Part shown: one piece after another, positions 11,280-22,859 of the stretch
Layout: the number at the start of each line of letters is the position of its first letter
Numbering within the stretch: position 1 is the first letter of the stretch
From: Mesodorylaimus sp. YZB2_4
Taxonomy: Eukaryota > Nematoda > Enoplea > Dorylaimida > Dorylaimidae
DNA length: 64,000 nucleotides
Direction of reading: 5' to 3'
Assembly: GCA_030248295.1 (NCBI GenBank)
Contig: JASANH010001553.1
Span: forward strand, 62,001 to 126,000
Translations under genes and position numbers: made by a program
Notes under the pieces: generated by a model
Database searches by the model: none
The model's input: only the letters and a program-made list of their open reading frames with translations
Told to the model about the DNA's origin: nothing

Positions 11280-12610
11280 CAGGAGCGGCCATAGAATTGT
11301 AAAGTGTCCTAGCCAGGCAAAAGAAGAGACCTTGGTCCTCACTGCCTCACACTGTACTTGTTCCAAAATCCTTGACTTTTGTCCCCACGACGCAGTATTT
11401 CAAAGGTGCTGCTGAGGCATATATAGCAGGTCCGAAAAGGTCTGGCGTGTGTGCTCGAGTGCGAAAGTCCCTAGAAGGATGCGCATTACGTTGTAGAGCT
11501 TCGGCTGACAATTGATCCTTTGCACGACCCGTCAGCTTGATGCTTCAGCCGTGGAGTAGGTCTGAAGACGTGGTTTTTTGAAGAGCTCCTCCAGTGACAC
11601 GGACCAAGGCATAGGTACTCCACACAAGTAGTAGTTTTACGCCGGGGGATATGAGTCAGGTGCTACACGATTATAGGGGGTCTGGGCCTCTAGTTGGTAT
11701 GCTTACGGTAAGGGGACATCACCTTGAACCTGGTACGAGTACAATTGCTCATAGCGACCCTGATAATTTACGATCCTACTTCCAAGGTGATGCGAATACT
11801 TGCTCTTGCAGTATAAGTAAGCATGCATTCAGTTCTCGCTCTGCTGCAGTAGATGCAGTTCCCAGCCACTCTGCCCACGGATGGAATGATTGGTGCACAA
11901 GTTTTTCACCTGATGATACGGACTCGGTGACTTTTCCAAATGCACGAATGCAAGCCTACAGGGCCAGTGGCTCCCTGCGTACGCGCCTGGATGGGTTGGG
12001 CGTCCGCCTCGCATTCCGTGCACAGTTGTCAAGTGTTCGACCCGCGGCCAGGTAAATAATTTTGTGTCGCTTCTTCCTCGACTGCGGTAAAATGAACATG
12101 AAGACTTTATGGCTGTAGAGTAAGTTCGCAACATGATCGAAGGAAGGAATAGAAAACAGCAGTGTCAGCCACAAAAGTAAATTTTCTGACCGTGACTCGC
12201 GACCATTTCAATTGATTCAGCACGAATTCGCTTCCCAGTTATGTGCTGTTGGAAAGCATGGCGACATTGTTCATGGTCGACGCAAATGGGAATCTCACTG
12301 CCGCAGTCGGAATCACGCTGCCAAATCATTTCTCGTGGCCGATGAACATAGTGCCGCAATTGCTTGCATAACTTGTGCGACCTTACGCATTTGCCTGCCC
12401 CAATAAGTCGTCCAAAGCACACAAATGCAGTCAGGAAACAAAATTCTGAGCAAGATTTCACACAGAATGCATAATAGCCCGTTTATTTCCCTTCAAAAAT
12501 CATAAGCGCCCAGTGTTCTCGTCATTTCAGATTTCAGACGCAAAGCTGTTTAGAAACCGACCTCTTACATACTCAACGGAGCAGCCAGATTGGTGGAAAT
12601 TGGAAGAAAA
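11280..12610. other. Spacer upstream of the trypsin-like gene
   Basis: No recognised gene. It holds a tRNA-like SINE at about 11975-12125. The promoter and 5' UTR of the trypsin-like gene presumably lie at its end; no core element is obvious. The plus-strand ORF at 11651-12055 overlaps the SINE and shows no domain. Confidence 0.45.
11975..12125 (+). repeat. tRNA-like SINE, family C
   Basis: GCCTGGATGGGTTGGGCGTC, then CCGCCTCGCAT, then a box-B-like GTGTTCGACCCGCGGCCAGG. The same arrangement occurs at about 37700-37790 and reversed at about 45135-45245. The head resembles tRNA-Ser-like family A (GTGGCCTAGTGGGTTAAGGC), so A and C may be one superfamily. Confidence 0.6.
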
Positions 12611-15600
12611 ATGAATAGTTTGTTTTCGTGCACCATCACAGCGACTTTTCTCCTTATCAGCCTGATGGGTAAGTGTGGCTTGACCAGGCGGAAAACAGGT
12701 TTTTGAAATGCGCTGGAATCTGCATCTGATCTGCAGGTACTCTATAGCAGGTGCCGCAGAGCAGTGATGCGTTCGCGGCGCTCGTCTACCTATCGCTGTT
12801 GCAAGAGGCAGTCGCCTAGGGTTCAATGCCCGGTGACGAAGAATAACTATAAACCTATAGCCCCCCCCCCCCCCCCCGACGACCGTGTCATCCGGATTGC
12901 TGCGAGTCGCCCCGCGTCGAATATGGAAAGATTTAGACCCCATGCGCTGTCTGGTTCAGGATGGCCCATATGGAGGTGCTTCTTAGGGAGACAAAGAGAG
13001 GGTAGCTGCTGTGCTCTTACACGGCCTCGCTTAACAGGTTTGGTTTTGTGGGTCTCCCCGCTTATTGGTTAATTTTTATGGAACCCCATGGAGAACTGTG
13101 GTGGGCGCGCCCCCGGTTCTCCATGGAACTTCCGAAAGCATATAGCTGGCCAACAGTCATGACATGATAAGCAAAGTTGAGAGATGACCAGCTTTTCTTT
13201 ATGCATTTCCACTAGAAGCACCTCCACACGAGGGCATCCTGTGCCAGCACCAGCGTCCCAGGATGATAGTGGGCGAGAAGGGAGGGTCCTCCCTGACTGG
13301 TGTTCGAGAACCAGTTTCCTGATTCTCTACTCGTTCAGCGGCCGCCAATTGACGGTACTGCGGGCGTGAGGTCGCCCAGACCCATGTGTGCAACGGTTAT
13401 AAGCTTTGCAAAACTGCATCCAAGTCAGGTGGGTGGGATCCATTTTGAAGGAGAGTCCACTCTGGTGCAAAAGCTACTAAAAGAAACTTTTTGCTGGAAT
13501 CCAGTGATTTGTGTTGAATCGAGAGTAGCAATTAGGTGAGCAGACAGTACTACAGTAGAGTGCCATACTGTGATGAATATGTTACCGTGAGCTAAGACCT
13601 CGATTTTTCCGCCATTGATCAAAAGAAGGCGGCAAGAAAATGACACCTTCTTCACTAAATTCTCATCTTAAGCGTGCGAGTGATGAATCTCCTTCAATCA
13701 GGGGATGCTGGTTTGTTCGTGAGACAGTGCTTCACTCAGCAGCTTTGTGGCCCGCAACAAAAAGTACAGTGAATTTTTTTGTGTTCCAAACATGGTAGAC
13801 GCAAATAAATATTTATTCCATCGTTTTAGCACATTTTTTTAACATGGGGAGTGAGTGATGCATTGTAGTTTGCAGTTATTTATTCTGATTCGCGCTCATT
13901 TTTAAATTTAAATTTTCGGCCATGTTTTGTTTAATTTCGCACTACGCCAGGTCTATAGTTTTTTTAAGGAATCGCTAATTTTTTTTGGCGACAAACTATT
14001 CATAAACCGAATAGCAACGGTTTCAGATTTTATGCCGTGTCTTGAATTTGCAGGTTATGATGTGGAAGGCATCAGTGGCGGACATGAAGAGCCACGCAAT
14101 ACAGCCCATCCTTGGCTTATATCAGTTCAAATTAATCAAATTCACGTTTGCGGTGGCGTCCTGATTAATAATAGGGCCGACCCGTATCGCTCCGGTGGTG
14201 TGACAGACCTTGCTTTGACACTGGCTAGTTGTGTCTGGTAAGTCCGTCATGTCGTAAATCCCCCCCCCCCCCCCTGAATAGTTCCAATGGGCATCGTGGG
14301 GTATCGATGTGCTGTGAGAGAACAGCTATGATGATCCAAATGGAGAAGAGGACACCGAATGGAAACCACTGTGTGCTCATTTAGTGATCCATGTACTGCA
14401 AGAATGGCCGCGCTGATTTTGACTGAAAAATCATCATCTGTTTGAAAGAACTTCGATGGAACGAATATTTGAACTTTCCCTCGAATTTGCCTCTCAGAGA
14501 GCTCACTCTGTCAAATAATTCCCCTGAAAAGTCTGCTTTCCCCGCCCTTAACCAACTTAAAACAGCGCCTTCCCACCCAGGGTTAACCGTAGAGACTTTT
14601 TTGACCATGCCCGTCCCGCACCTGAGGCTTGCATACACGTATTAACCAAAAATTTTATCTTTGCAAATTAAAAATGCTTTTTTTCGCTAATGAACGAAGG
14701 TTTGCTGACTATTTGGCAATAGAAATACGCCCAACTGGCATCTGTTTGAGCAAAAACTGTGCCTCGACATCAAATTATTACTAGAATCATAAATAATGGT
14801 TCGACGCTGAAAGTAATAACTGTACTTTCAGCGCCGTACCATACCACACTCTGGTACAGCGGCTCGGTACAGTTGCACGGTCGGCCATGGCTTGCCCTGG
14901 ATGTTATTTGAGTACACACAGTATTTGCACAAAGTGTAATCAATAGTCTGTGTTGCCACATTATTATAGCAATCCTGACGGCTCACCACCATCCGGTGCC
15001 AATCTGACCAGTCTCTCGATCATGGCCGGAGTCCACTCACTGAAGGATGAGGATAGTCAAAGGCGTCAGAAGAGAGGTCGAATGAGGTATGCAATGCATG
15101 ATGACACTAAAAGCTCATTTATACTCACTGGGTTGATGAACCGAGTTGATTAGACTGCGAGACGCTATGCAGCAGGACGCGGCTGAAGGACGCATTGAGC
15201 AGGGTTTTCATCCACCTTTCCACTGCTCTCAAAAATGTTCGAAAAGTCTAACTCACACGCATGCAATTTCAATAAAAATGAGGCACATCATACAAATCGA
15301 TGTTCAAGAAACAGAAAATATGATCACAAATCAAAATGATATGAACATTGTCCAAGAAATTCCATGCGCCCACGCACACGATGAGCCTGTGTCAACGATT
15401 GTTCCAATATCAGAGCGGGTATTGGTGGCATGCTGAAGGCATAGTTCGATGCGATGCGTCAAATAAGCTTGCGATGCGGCGTTTCAGGCATCTTTTTACA
15501 TTGTCAGGTCACCCCAAAGTGTCGCATCGCACGCTTATTTGACGCATCGCATCGAACTATACTTCGGGCTTTACTCTATTCTTAAGTACAAAACCATGGT

Positions 15601-18600
15601 TCAATCAATCAGCTCACAGCAGACAACGAGGCCACCAAACCTGGAAGGCCTGAGGTCCGATTGCCATGTTAGATGTACAGGCGAGTCTGCTTAGTATCAC
15701 TAGCTCCGGACGGGAAGAAAATGTGACTATATCCGGACTGTGACTAAAACCGAAGTACACTCTAAAGTGGCCAAATCTTTACTTTTATGAGTTTTATCGC
15801 CATTTCTTATCATTTTCATATATTCTTAGCGTTTTCAAAGGTGAAACGCTTTTTCAAAGCTTTTTGTAACCAGAGATATCAAAATTTTGAAGATCAGTCA
15901 GATCGAAGCTGAAGCATGAAGGTGCCATGCGCCTTCATGCAAGCGTTTTCTTGCGATAAATCCTAGTTTTTGACGATTTCGCACTTGTTTCAGACTGCCA
16001 AGAGGTGAAATGTGACTCTTTTTTAATACTTATCCGGTCTGGCCAAGAAATTTGTGGCAACAAGCGAACTCAAAATACACACAAAGTATAGGGGAAAAAT
16101 TCGGGGCTTTGAAAACCTGTGATAATGACCGGACTGTGACATTATCCGGTGTGACTCTAAGTGGACTCGATTGTACCGATCAGACAATCGCTTTAAGCCA
16201 ATCGAAAAAAATCAGCGATGGATTGTTGGGCTCTAGATAGAGGAACAAAAATTGTTCCCCACCCTTCGTCCAAGTGTGCTCATCCAGGATATATTGGATT
16301 TCGGCAATCTGCGGAAATGTTGAAGATGGGTGATTTTCTCGTTGACGGTCTCAACACAACCCTACGAGGAACTGTTGGATAGGTGAAATTACCCTGCGAA
16401 CACTGTCCGCGTCCTTCTGTCAGCGGCCTAGAGTCTTGCGGCCTCGCGTCGTAGCGCCCACCGAGTTCACTATGACGCACCGAAGCAGTGCTTGGAATGG
16501 TCCTGGGTTTGTGCCGCGCCTCTTTGTTCCAAGAGCGAAAAAATGTTTTTCTCAGGGACTGCGCCTCTGGAAACGCAGGGGTACATGTAGTGTTGGCATC
16601 GTCAGAAAAGAAATATATCGTTTATCGTTGCCGTTAACGGTAAAGCGCCAAACAGAAACCGTTATCGTTCGTCGTTGACGCGTTAAATATGGTTATTTTA
16701 CATAAATAATGCCTGCAGCATCATTATGTGAATAGCCTGCAGTTTTAACATACATGCTGATATTTAATACTGAAAAATCTGACTTGTTTATTCCCTGCTG
16801 CTGTCGCCAGGTTGTTTCTCGAATATAAAAGATTAGTTCGAGGAGAAACGAATTTGATCATTTGTTAATGGTCATTATTAAGTACAGTACGCATTTGTTC
16901 GCCCCATTTGTACTCATCTATTTATTCGCAGCTGGTTACTCACAGTTTAGCTGTAGCTTTAAATTGGGCACCTTTATGTCATGAGGCACTGCGCAAATCC
17001 TATAAACACTGGACAAAAACCTAAAAGGCGACGATCCTATAGAGGCTCTCGGGTCTCTTTGCGTGTAGAAATCCTGCAGGAAAAACCCGTGACCTCATGG
17101 AAGTCCCGCTTCAACTACCCTCAAAGAGGAGTAGCAGACTATATTTTTGCTTTTTGCAGACTACAGTATATTGATTGTTGACTGCAACAGCAATTCGACT
17201 ATCAAGGCGTGACTCCAAAACCTCTGTTCGAATCTCCCAGATGATAATTGCACAGTTACAGAAAATCTTTGTGAAATCTAAAACTAGCGTAATATCCTCC
17301 CCCAGTGCACAGCACTCGATGAATGAATGCCGATACGTTGCTGACCGTGAGTCGCAAAACTATCATGGAAATTCATGCTCATGAACACAGTCATGTTGAC
17401 TGATGCGCATCTGAGCAGTACCCTAGGTCCCAAGCAAGTTTCCCTCGCTTAAAGTGAAGGAAACTTTGAAGGGAGATCCCCACGAAAATCCATGAGGAAA
17501 AGGGTTCAAGGATGCAGCCTTCTCTCCGTGCCCCGCGCTGAAATGCCATCAAAATACTTCCGAGAATGCAAACCTGCAGATGGTTCCGATGGAGGGGAGG
17601 GTAATGGAGCTATCCTCATTCAGTGAACTTTATGCAGCACTCTATACTGCGCATATACTGTAATCCAAGGCTTGCTGCCTAGAGTTTACCTAACGCGTGA
17701 TTTGGCACGAAAAAGATACCGGTACCGTTAGAGCGCGCTATCAAGAAAAAGATATCTTTACCGTTACCGTTAATATTGTTTACCAAAAAACATTTCGTTA
17801 ACGCGTTAAATATCGTTATTAACGTTAACGTTCGCCAACACTAGGTACATAAAGTCTCAGTTCTGAAAAACGCAAAACTGAGCGCTTTGGATTGGGAGCT
17901 CCAGAGGCAATATATAAACGTCCTCTCAACGACAGAGTGGCAGTGAACTCTGTCCTGAGCGCGCAGTCATAGTGAACTCGGTTAGCAATGTAAACGAGCC
18001 TTGAGCAGTGCCTATAAACGTAAGCCTGAAGGCTCCTACATACTTCGTCTGGGGTCTGGGGCTGGGGTGCCCCAGAAGTCGCTTCATAGTTGCCCCAAGG
18101 GTCTGGGGTGGCCCACCGCCTCATCCCAGAAGGCGCATTTATAGTCGACAAAATTTCTACACCTACCCCTAGGGTCGGTGTAATAGCTTACGCTAAAGTA
18201 TATGGCCATTACACCTACCCTAGGGGTAGGAGTAGAAATTTTGTCGACTATAAATGCGCCTAGACGCCTGGTTCTGTGGCGGAGGTTGTCTGCAGCAAGC
18301 GCGTAGTGGTATGCCCGTTACTGAGCGGGATAAAAAATTCAAATGTAAAACACTGTTTAGCGCAGTCTCACGCGCAACTTCTTTCCTTAACATTTTTTGG
18401 GATATTCTTTCTTTCAAAAATTAATTTTTAAGAATGTTTAAGCAGCAGCATTGAGAACTAAAGATAAATCCAAAAGTTAAGCGCTTGACGAAAATTCGAA
18501 ATCCGACAATAAAAACTCTCGATCTCCTAAAAAGTGCAGAAGTTCCATACTTTGCTCATAATTTCACGCATCACCCAAGTCGCGGCGCGCTGAAAATTGG

Positions 18601-20552
18601 GGTCCGAAAAACAGCTTGAATCTATGGTTCGCCCCAATCGTACGCGATTTTTAATAAAATATTTTCTCTTCTGTGCGCCACATTGCCGCCCCAGACCCCA
18701 GATGAAGTATGTAGGAGCCTTGAGCACTCGCAGCACGTTTTGAGTTGCGCTGGAGTGCACTTATAGCGTAAGCGCGTTGGAGCAGACTCAACTGTTTACA
18801 TCAAATGACCTGACTACAGAGCCGACCCTTTGGACCCGTCTTACAAAAAGTACAAACTGCCGGTTAATCTACGAAGGCAGGTGAGCGCAGTTTACTGCCA
18901 AGACGCCTACAAGGCATCGAGTCCATCGCAACTCAGCCAATACGACCTGGCAGTGCTGGCATTCTCACCTCATCTCTACTCTGGTCCCTTTATCAATGCC
19001 ATCGATGACATCGAACAAGTCAGGAACAAAGAAAAAAGTGTCTCCTGTGTTCTGCATGGCTGGGGACTCACATCGCAAGGTCAATTATATTCTGGTCGGT
19101 AAAGTTGAAAAACTGTTTTATAATTTCTGATTTAGGTGGGTGCAAGAGTCCCGGAAATGGTCCGCGCAAATGCGCAAGTAAGTCTTTTTTAAATAATTCG
19201 AGTGAATTTGATGAAGTGGAAGGCTGGGAAGGAATCTGAAAGACTTTTCTTAGATATTTTGGATTAGTCTTGAGGAGTTGGCCGCAGAAAACAAAAAATT
19301 CTTTTTTTCGCAACTAGGAATTTTATATTGCCGCGGATACCGCTACAGCACGCTACTCATTGTGCAGAGCTCGACGGAGCAGAGGAAGTCTGGTTGAGGG
19401 GCAAGAAAATGCGCAGGCCAACGAGGACATTTAAATTTGCTAAAAGCGGTTGCCTTTTTCAAATTAATATCACTGTGGGTTGCCTTTTTCAAATTTTTGA
19501 GCGTAAGCTGCCCCCTGAGCAGTGATCGGGTAGAAGTAAATTTTTGAACTGAAGACCGTCTGAAAGCTGTTTCCACTTGACTTGCAATGCTATTAACCTT
19601 TAAAATTGTCAGAAAAAACCTCCTCTGATTCATTTCCTTCGCAGACGCTAAAGAAGCAGTTCAAGTTATGAACATCACGAAAACAGCGGATCAAAATCTT
19701 TGTTCACTCAGTCGCCCTGGTTTCAACAACGAAAGTTTTTATTGCATGAGTGCGCAGCCTGCTGCGACTCAGAAGCCAGGCCAAAAATTGAGGACAAATA
19801 GCGTTGGGTGCCAAGTAAGTATTCTAGCAGTGTCCTACTGTACTCGCGACCAATTCTATCATAACCATAGAATAGATAAAATTAAAAACCAGTTTTGATA
19901 TATTTTGTGTTTTGAGGCGAGGCTGTAATTTTTTACCATTATTCTTGCCACTGATGCCATTTGTTCTCGCTATCACACACACTGAGTCAATCAGAGGCAC
20001 GCAAATTTGAAACTGATTTTCTGGCATAAGTAACATTCTGGTCAGGAAAATCTTATCTTTTCTGGTTCAGTGGGAAAAGTTCATGCTTGTATGCAAAATG
20101 CGACAGCATTGCGACTAAAAAACAGGCACAAACAATCGTTTACTACCTGTTCGAATTTCGGAATTTCCTTTTGTTATAAATTTTTGAGCCGATAAGTGCC
20201 ATTATGTCGCCAGGGGGCGCTGTTGTGCGTGAGCGAGTGTCATGACATAATTTGAATATATATGGGTTTCGGCACTCTCTGCCTTGTTAGCCTGAGCATC
20301 AGAAATCATACTGTAGGCCTTTATGGACCCTGAACATTTTCCGTACCTTCTCTTCGTAACATTCTGCTGCTGCAGGGCGACGAAGGTGGGCCATCGGTGT
20401 GCGACGACGGCAAGGGACGCAAAGTACTGATCGGACTGTTTGCTGGTCGAGAACCAATATGCAAGACAAATTATCCAGAGGCCTACATCGCTGTGCACAA
20501 ATTGTGGCCTTGGATCCAGAATACAATTAATATGCGCGATTGCAAAAAGTAG
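12611..20552 (+). CDS. Secreted trypsin-fold serine protease homologue, predicted inactive
   Basis: Seven exons join in phase and give 340 residues: 12611-12668, 14054-14237, 14970-15086, 18820-19094, 19136-19177, 19645-19814 and 20376-20552. Exon 1 encodes a signal peptide (MNSLFSCTITATFLLISLM). The S1 fold then follows in order: ISGGHEEP at the activation site, HPWLISVQINQIHVCGGVLI, LTLASCV, AGVHSLKDED, SQYDLAVLAF, VLHGWGLTSQGQ, CQGDEGGP and YIAVHKLWPWIQNTI. Active S1 enzymes need His in LTAAHC, Asp in DIALL and Ser in GDSGGP. Here His is Ser (about residue 77), Asp is kept (about 162) and Ser is Glu (about 285). The residue at the trypsin 189 position is Val, and no Arg/Lys precedes ISGG. 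Inference: a non-catalytic secreted homologue. The exon 4 donor GTCGGT is unusual and was chosen because it keeps phase and retains the cysteine-rich exon 5. The 3.7-kb intron 3 holds a hAT-type element and hairpins. Confidence 0.85.
12861..12877. repeat. Poly-C tract
   Basis: A run of about 17 C in intron 1 of the trypsin-like gene. It is one of a dozen such long C or G homopolymers in this window. Confidence 0.9.
13141..13405 (-). repeat. SINE family B, partial copy in intron 1
   Basis: Blocks TAGCTGGCCAACAGTCATGA, GCACCTCCACACGAGGGCAT, GTCCCAGGATGATAGTGGGC, GAGAAGGGAGGG and GTCGCCCAGACCC follow the same order as at 5868-6463 and 22188-23183. The tRNA-like head is missing. This copy preserves the empty sites of two insertions seen in the other copies. 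Confidence 0.75.
15440..15562. repeat. Imperfect 40-bp inverted repeat (hairpin)
   Basis: The left arm 15440-15480 contains ATAGTTCGATGCGATGCGTC and AAATAAGC; the right arm 15522-15562 is its reverse complement with about three mismatches. The loop is about 41 nt. It lies in intron 3 of the trypsin-like gene, so the hairpin would be transcribed. A small foldback transposon is the simplest explanation. Confidence 0.8.
16588..17843. mobile_element. Non-autonomous hAT-type element in intron 3
   Basis: The element starts TAGTGTTGGC and ends GCCAACACTA, with subterminal AACGTTAACG / CGCGTTAAATAT motifs at both ends. Flanks are GGTACATG (16580-16587) and GGTACATA (17844-17851), an 8-bp target duplication with one mismatch. 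The TAGTGTTGGC-type terminus and 8-bp duplication are hAT hallmarks. The 1,256 bp contain no recognisable transposase. Confidence 0.82.
18025..18716. repeat. Inverted repeat pair around a hairpin
   Basis: GGCTCCTACATACTTCGTCT plus GGGGTCTGGGGC (about 18030-18062) is matched in reverse complement at 18678-18716. The pair encloses the hairpin at 18131-18261. It may mark the ends of another foldback element in intron 3 of the trypsin-like gene. Confidence 0.65.
18131..18261. repeat. Near-perfect 57-bp hairpin
   Basis: The left arm 18131-18187 begins AGGCGCATTTATAGTCGACA and continues AAATTTCTAC. The right arm 18205-18261 is its reverse complement with about three mismatches, leaving a loop of about 17 nt. 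It is transcribed as part of intron 3 of the trypsin-like gene on the plus strand. A recent foldback element or a long small-RNA precursor would both fit. Confidence 0.85.
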
Positions 20553-21897
20553 GTGCTGCTCGGCCCGCACGCGTACATCAAGTGTGACGCGGCCCACACT
20601 ATGGGCTTTTCTGACCATGCAAAGTTGAACGAAATAGACAAGAAGAGAAAAGACACTGCCAGTGCGCAGCTTGCGCACAGGCCAACACAGCTTATGCATT
20701 GATCCGCGCATGGAAACAAAAACATAGAGCTACGCCCCGGACCATTTGTCCTTTTTCTAAATTTTTTGTTATATGAGGCTGGACATCATGACGCAATACA
20801 GTAGGCTGGCTTACTTCTGGTGCAGGTTTTCTATAGGGCACATTAGCAATGTTTTTCGTGCAGCTGTCCCTTTACATTACCCCTGGAAAAGTCTATAAAG
20901 GTTTCTTCCAAGGTCCTTCCATCTACTGTAGCGAGGACTCAGATTCCACTCCACTCTCCTGCTCTGCCGAATGAACTCAAGGAGTATTGCTCGCAGGAAA
21001 GTCAAGAAATCACTTAGACAGCCATCAGCATGCCTCTGTGCACTCTGCTGGGTGAAGCACAAATTGCCAGTGTGCGCAGATTTCGCACTAAAACTTGAAA
21101 AAGCAGAGTGGCGCCAAATTTAAACTTCGTAGCACAACCACATTTTCAGTTGACGCCAAGGTACTTTTTTTAGGAGTCGTGACTGTCCCAACAATAGAAA
21201 TGCCCGAAGCAAAGGCGAAACTACTGCGAGTACGAGCACCACTACCAAAAAGAAGAGCGGCAATGGGCGAAAAAACTCCAAAGTCGGCTAGGATGTCCAC
21301 ATTGATTGTAGTGCACTGTATGGTCAAAGGGTGTAGCCACAATAAATTGGGGGGGGGGGGGGTGGAAGCAATGTAGCCTGACATCGGACTATGTCGAATC
21401 TCGATTTTCATGACTTTTTGAGCTCTTCATTTTTGCATAAACTGACCATGAGTTTGATCGACTCGATGCAACAGCGCAGTTGCTCGAAGATGTTTTATTG
21501 GAAAGTGTTCCACATTTGGTTCCACAGGTGATTTGGTGAACAAAATAAAGTGGGTATCAGATTTGACGAGCTGATAAAATGCAACTTGACCAGTTGGCTG
21601 CCCAGGAGCTCGGATACTGCAATATCTCGCGAAAGAGGGTACTATACAGGGCTGTCTTTGAAAAACTGGGACATGGATAAATACTTGGATAAGTGATGTA
21701 AGCAGGTGACTTGACTCAGTTTTACAGCACCCTCATATTCGGCACACATCTATACCCTGTATAAATACCATCTGTTTTCTATGGGAATGTACGCGCGGCA
21801 CGCGAAGTGAGTGTATATTATCAAAGAATATAGGTATATTCAAAAAAAATCTACAAAAAAATTTTACATTGAACCCACTGTTCGATCACACTGATAT

Positions 21898-22010
21898 GGG
21901 GCCATCCATAAAGGTCGACCGCACAAAATCTCGATTTTTTGACCCCCCCTCCCCCTGACCGCATGCCGACCACTTATCGCGAACCCCCTCAAAAATGGTC
22001 GACCACTTCA
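21898..22010. repeat. Pyrimidine-rich repeat with GGCCATCCATAAAGG terminus
   Basis: GGCCATCCATAAAGGTCGAC is followed by a CCCCCCCTCCCCCTGACC block. The exact reverse complement of the terminus closes a similar pyrimidine-rich block at about 23455-23479. A related sequence (GGGGCCGTTCAAAATC, then GACCCCCTCCCCCC) occurs at 62740-62830. These look like copies of one MITE family; whether the two nearby ends belong to one interrupted element is not resolved. Confidence 0.55.
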
Positions 22011-22285
22011 GCCAGACCCCCTTCCCCTTCCAAACGCAGTTTTGTGAAATGTTTCGTCTTATGCTTTCTTGAGCTCGACAAGATGCCATCTCCTTCGAAG
22101 ATCAATCTTTTTTGATTTATGGAGCGGATTTCTATTTTGTGAAAGCCTCCACAAACTTTCCCCACAATTTTTCCCCATATTTTGTCAAAGTTTTGCGGGT
22201 TGGGCCGCGCCGGCTCAGTTCTCTACGGGACTTCCAATCATACTAGCTGGCAAGCAGTCATGACATGATAAGCGCGGCTGTGAGG

Positions 22286-22859
22286 GATAGGCTGGGATCC
22301 CAATCCTGATCCTGACATTGAGGCATCGGGATTCTGCTAATGATTATGATATGCATAAGCATGCTACACTCTGATCCATCATATCTGCGAGAAAGAGGCA
22401 ACAACAACATCGGCTCAAATCGATAATGATAGCAACCCTGATTTTACTTAGCCTAGGCTGACCTTGCTGGACGCGTATCGAAACTGCGAATGTACCGTAT
22501 TTCCTCGAAATCCTCCCCCTCTGGTTATTCTCCCCTGTCTAGACCCCGATTGAACTTTATTCTTCCCCCTCTGGAAATCATCCCCCCCCCTCTGTTATTC
22601 TCCCCCGTCTGGGACCCATTTGAAAAAATTTCTCCCGCGGGAAAAATTTCGAGGAAATACGGTACTCATCAATTTCAGCTTATTTATATTGACTGAAACT
22701 CGAACTGATAAAAAACCTGGATGAATAAAGTGTGCTTTGGTTTGGAAAACAGACTCATCTCCTTCGTGCGTGCAAACTGTTCGACCTCAAACAAAAAATC
22801 CCGATCCCGATCGGGCTTGCCCTGATCTCGATCCTGGAAAAAGGTGATCCCGACCTATC
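22286..22859. mobile_element. hAT-like non-autonomous element nested in SINE B
   Basis: Left end GATAGGCTGGGATCCC; reverse complement of right end GATAGGTCGGGATCACC. Flanks are CTGTGAGG and CCTAGAGG, plausible decayed 8-bp duplications, and the empty site is visible in the other SINE B copies (GCCGTGAGGTGACCAGCT). The internal GATCCCGATCC motifs resemble the hAT-type element in the flower intron. Confidence 0.65.
22495..22662. mobile_element. 168-bp TA-flanked MITE nested in the hAT-like element
   Basis: Terminal inverted repeats CCGTATTTCCTCGAAAT and ATTTCGAGGAAATACGG are exact and flanked by TA on both sides (22493-22494, 22663-22664). The interior is repeated CCTCCCCCTCTGGTTATTCT-like units. 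A TA duplication suggests a Tc1/mariner-type or similar element. The interior resembles the CCCTCGAATAATTCCCC units of the array at 49.4-54.6 kb. Confidence 0.8.

Noticed and set aside
11651-12055. 134-codon plus-strand ORF
   Set aside because: Its second half is SINE sequence and the first half has no recognisable domain or splice partners.
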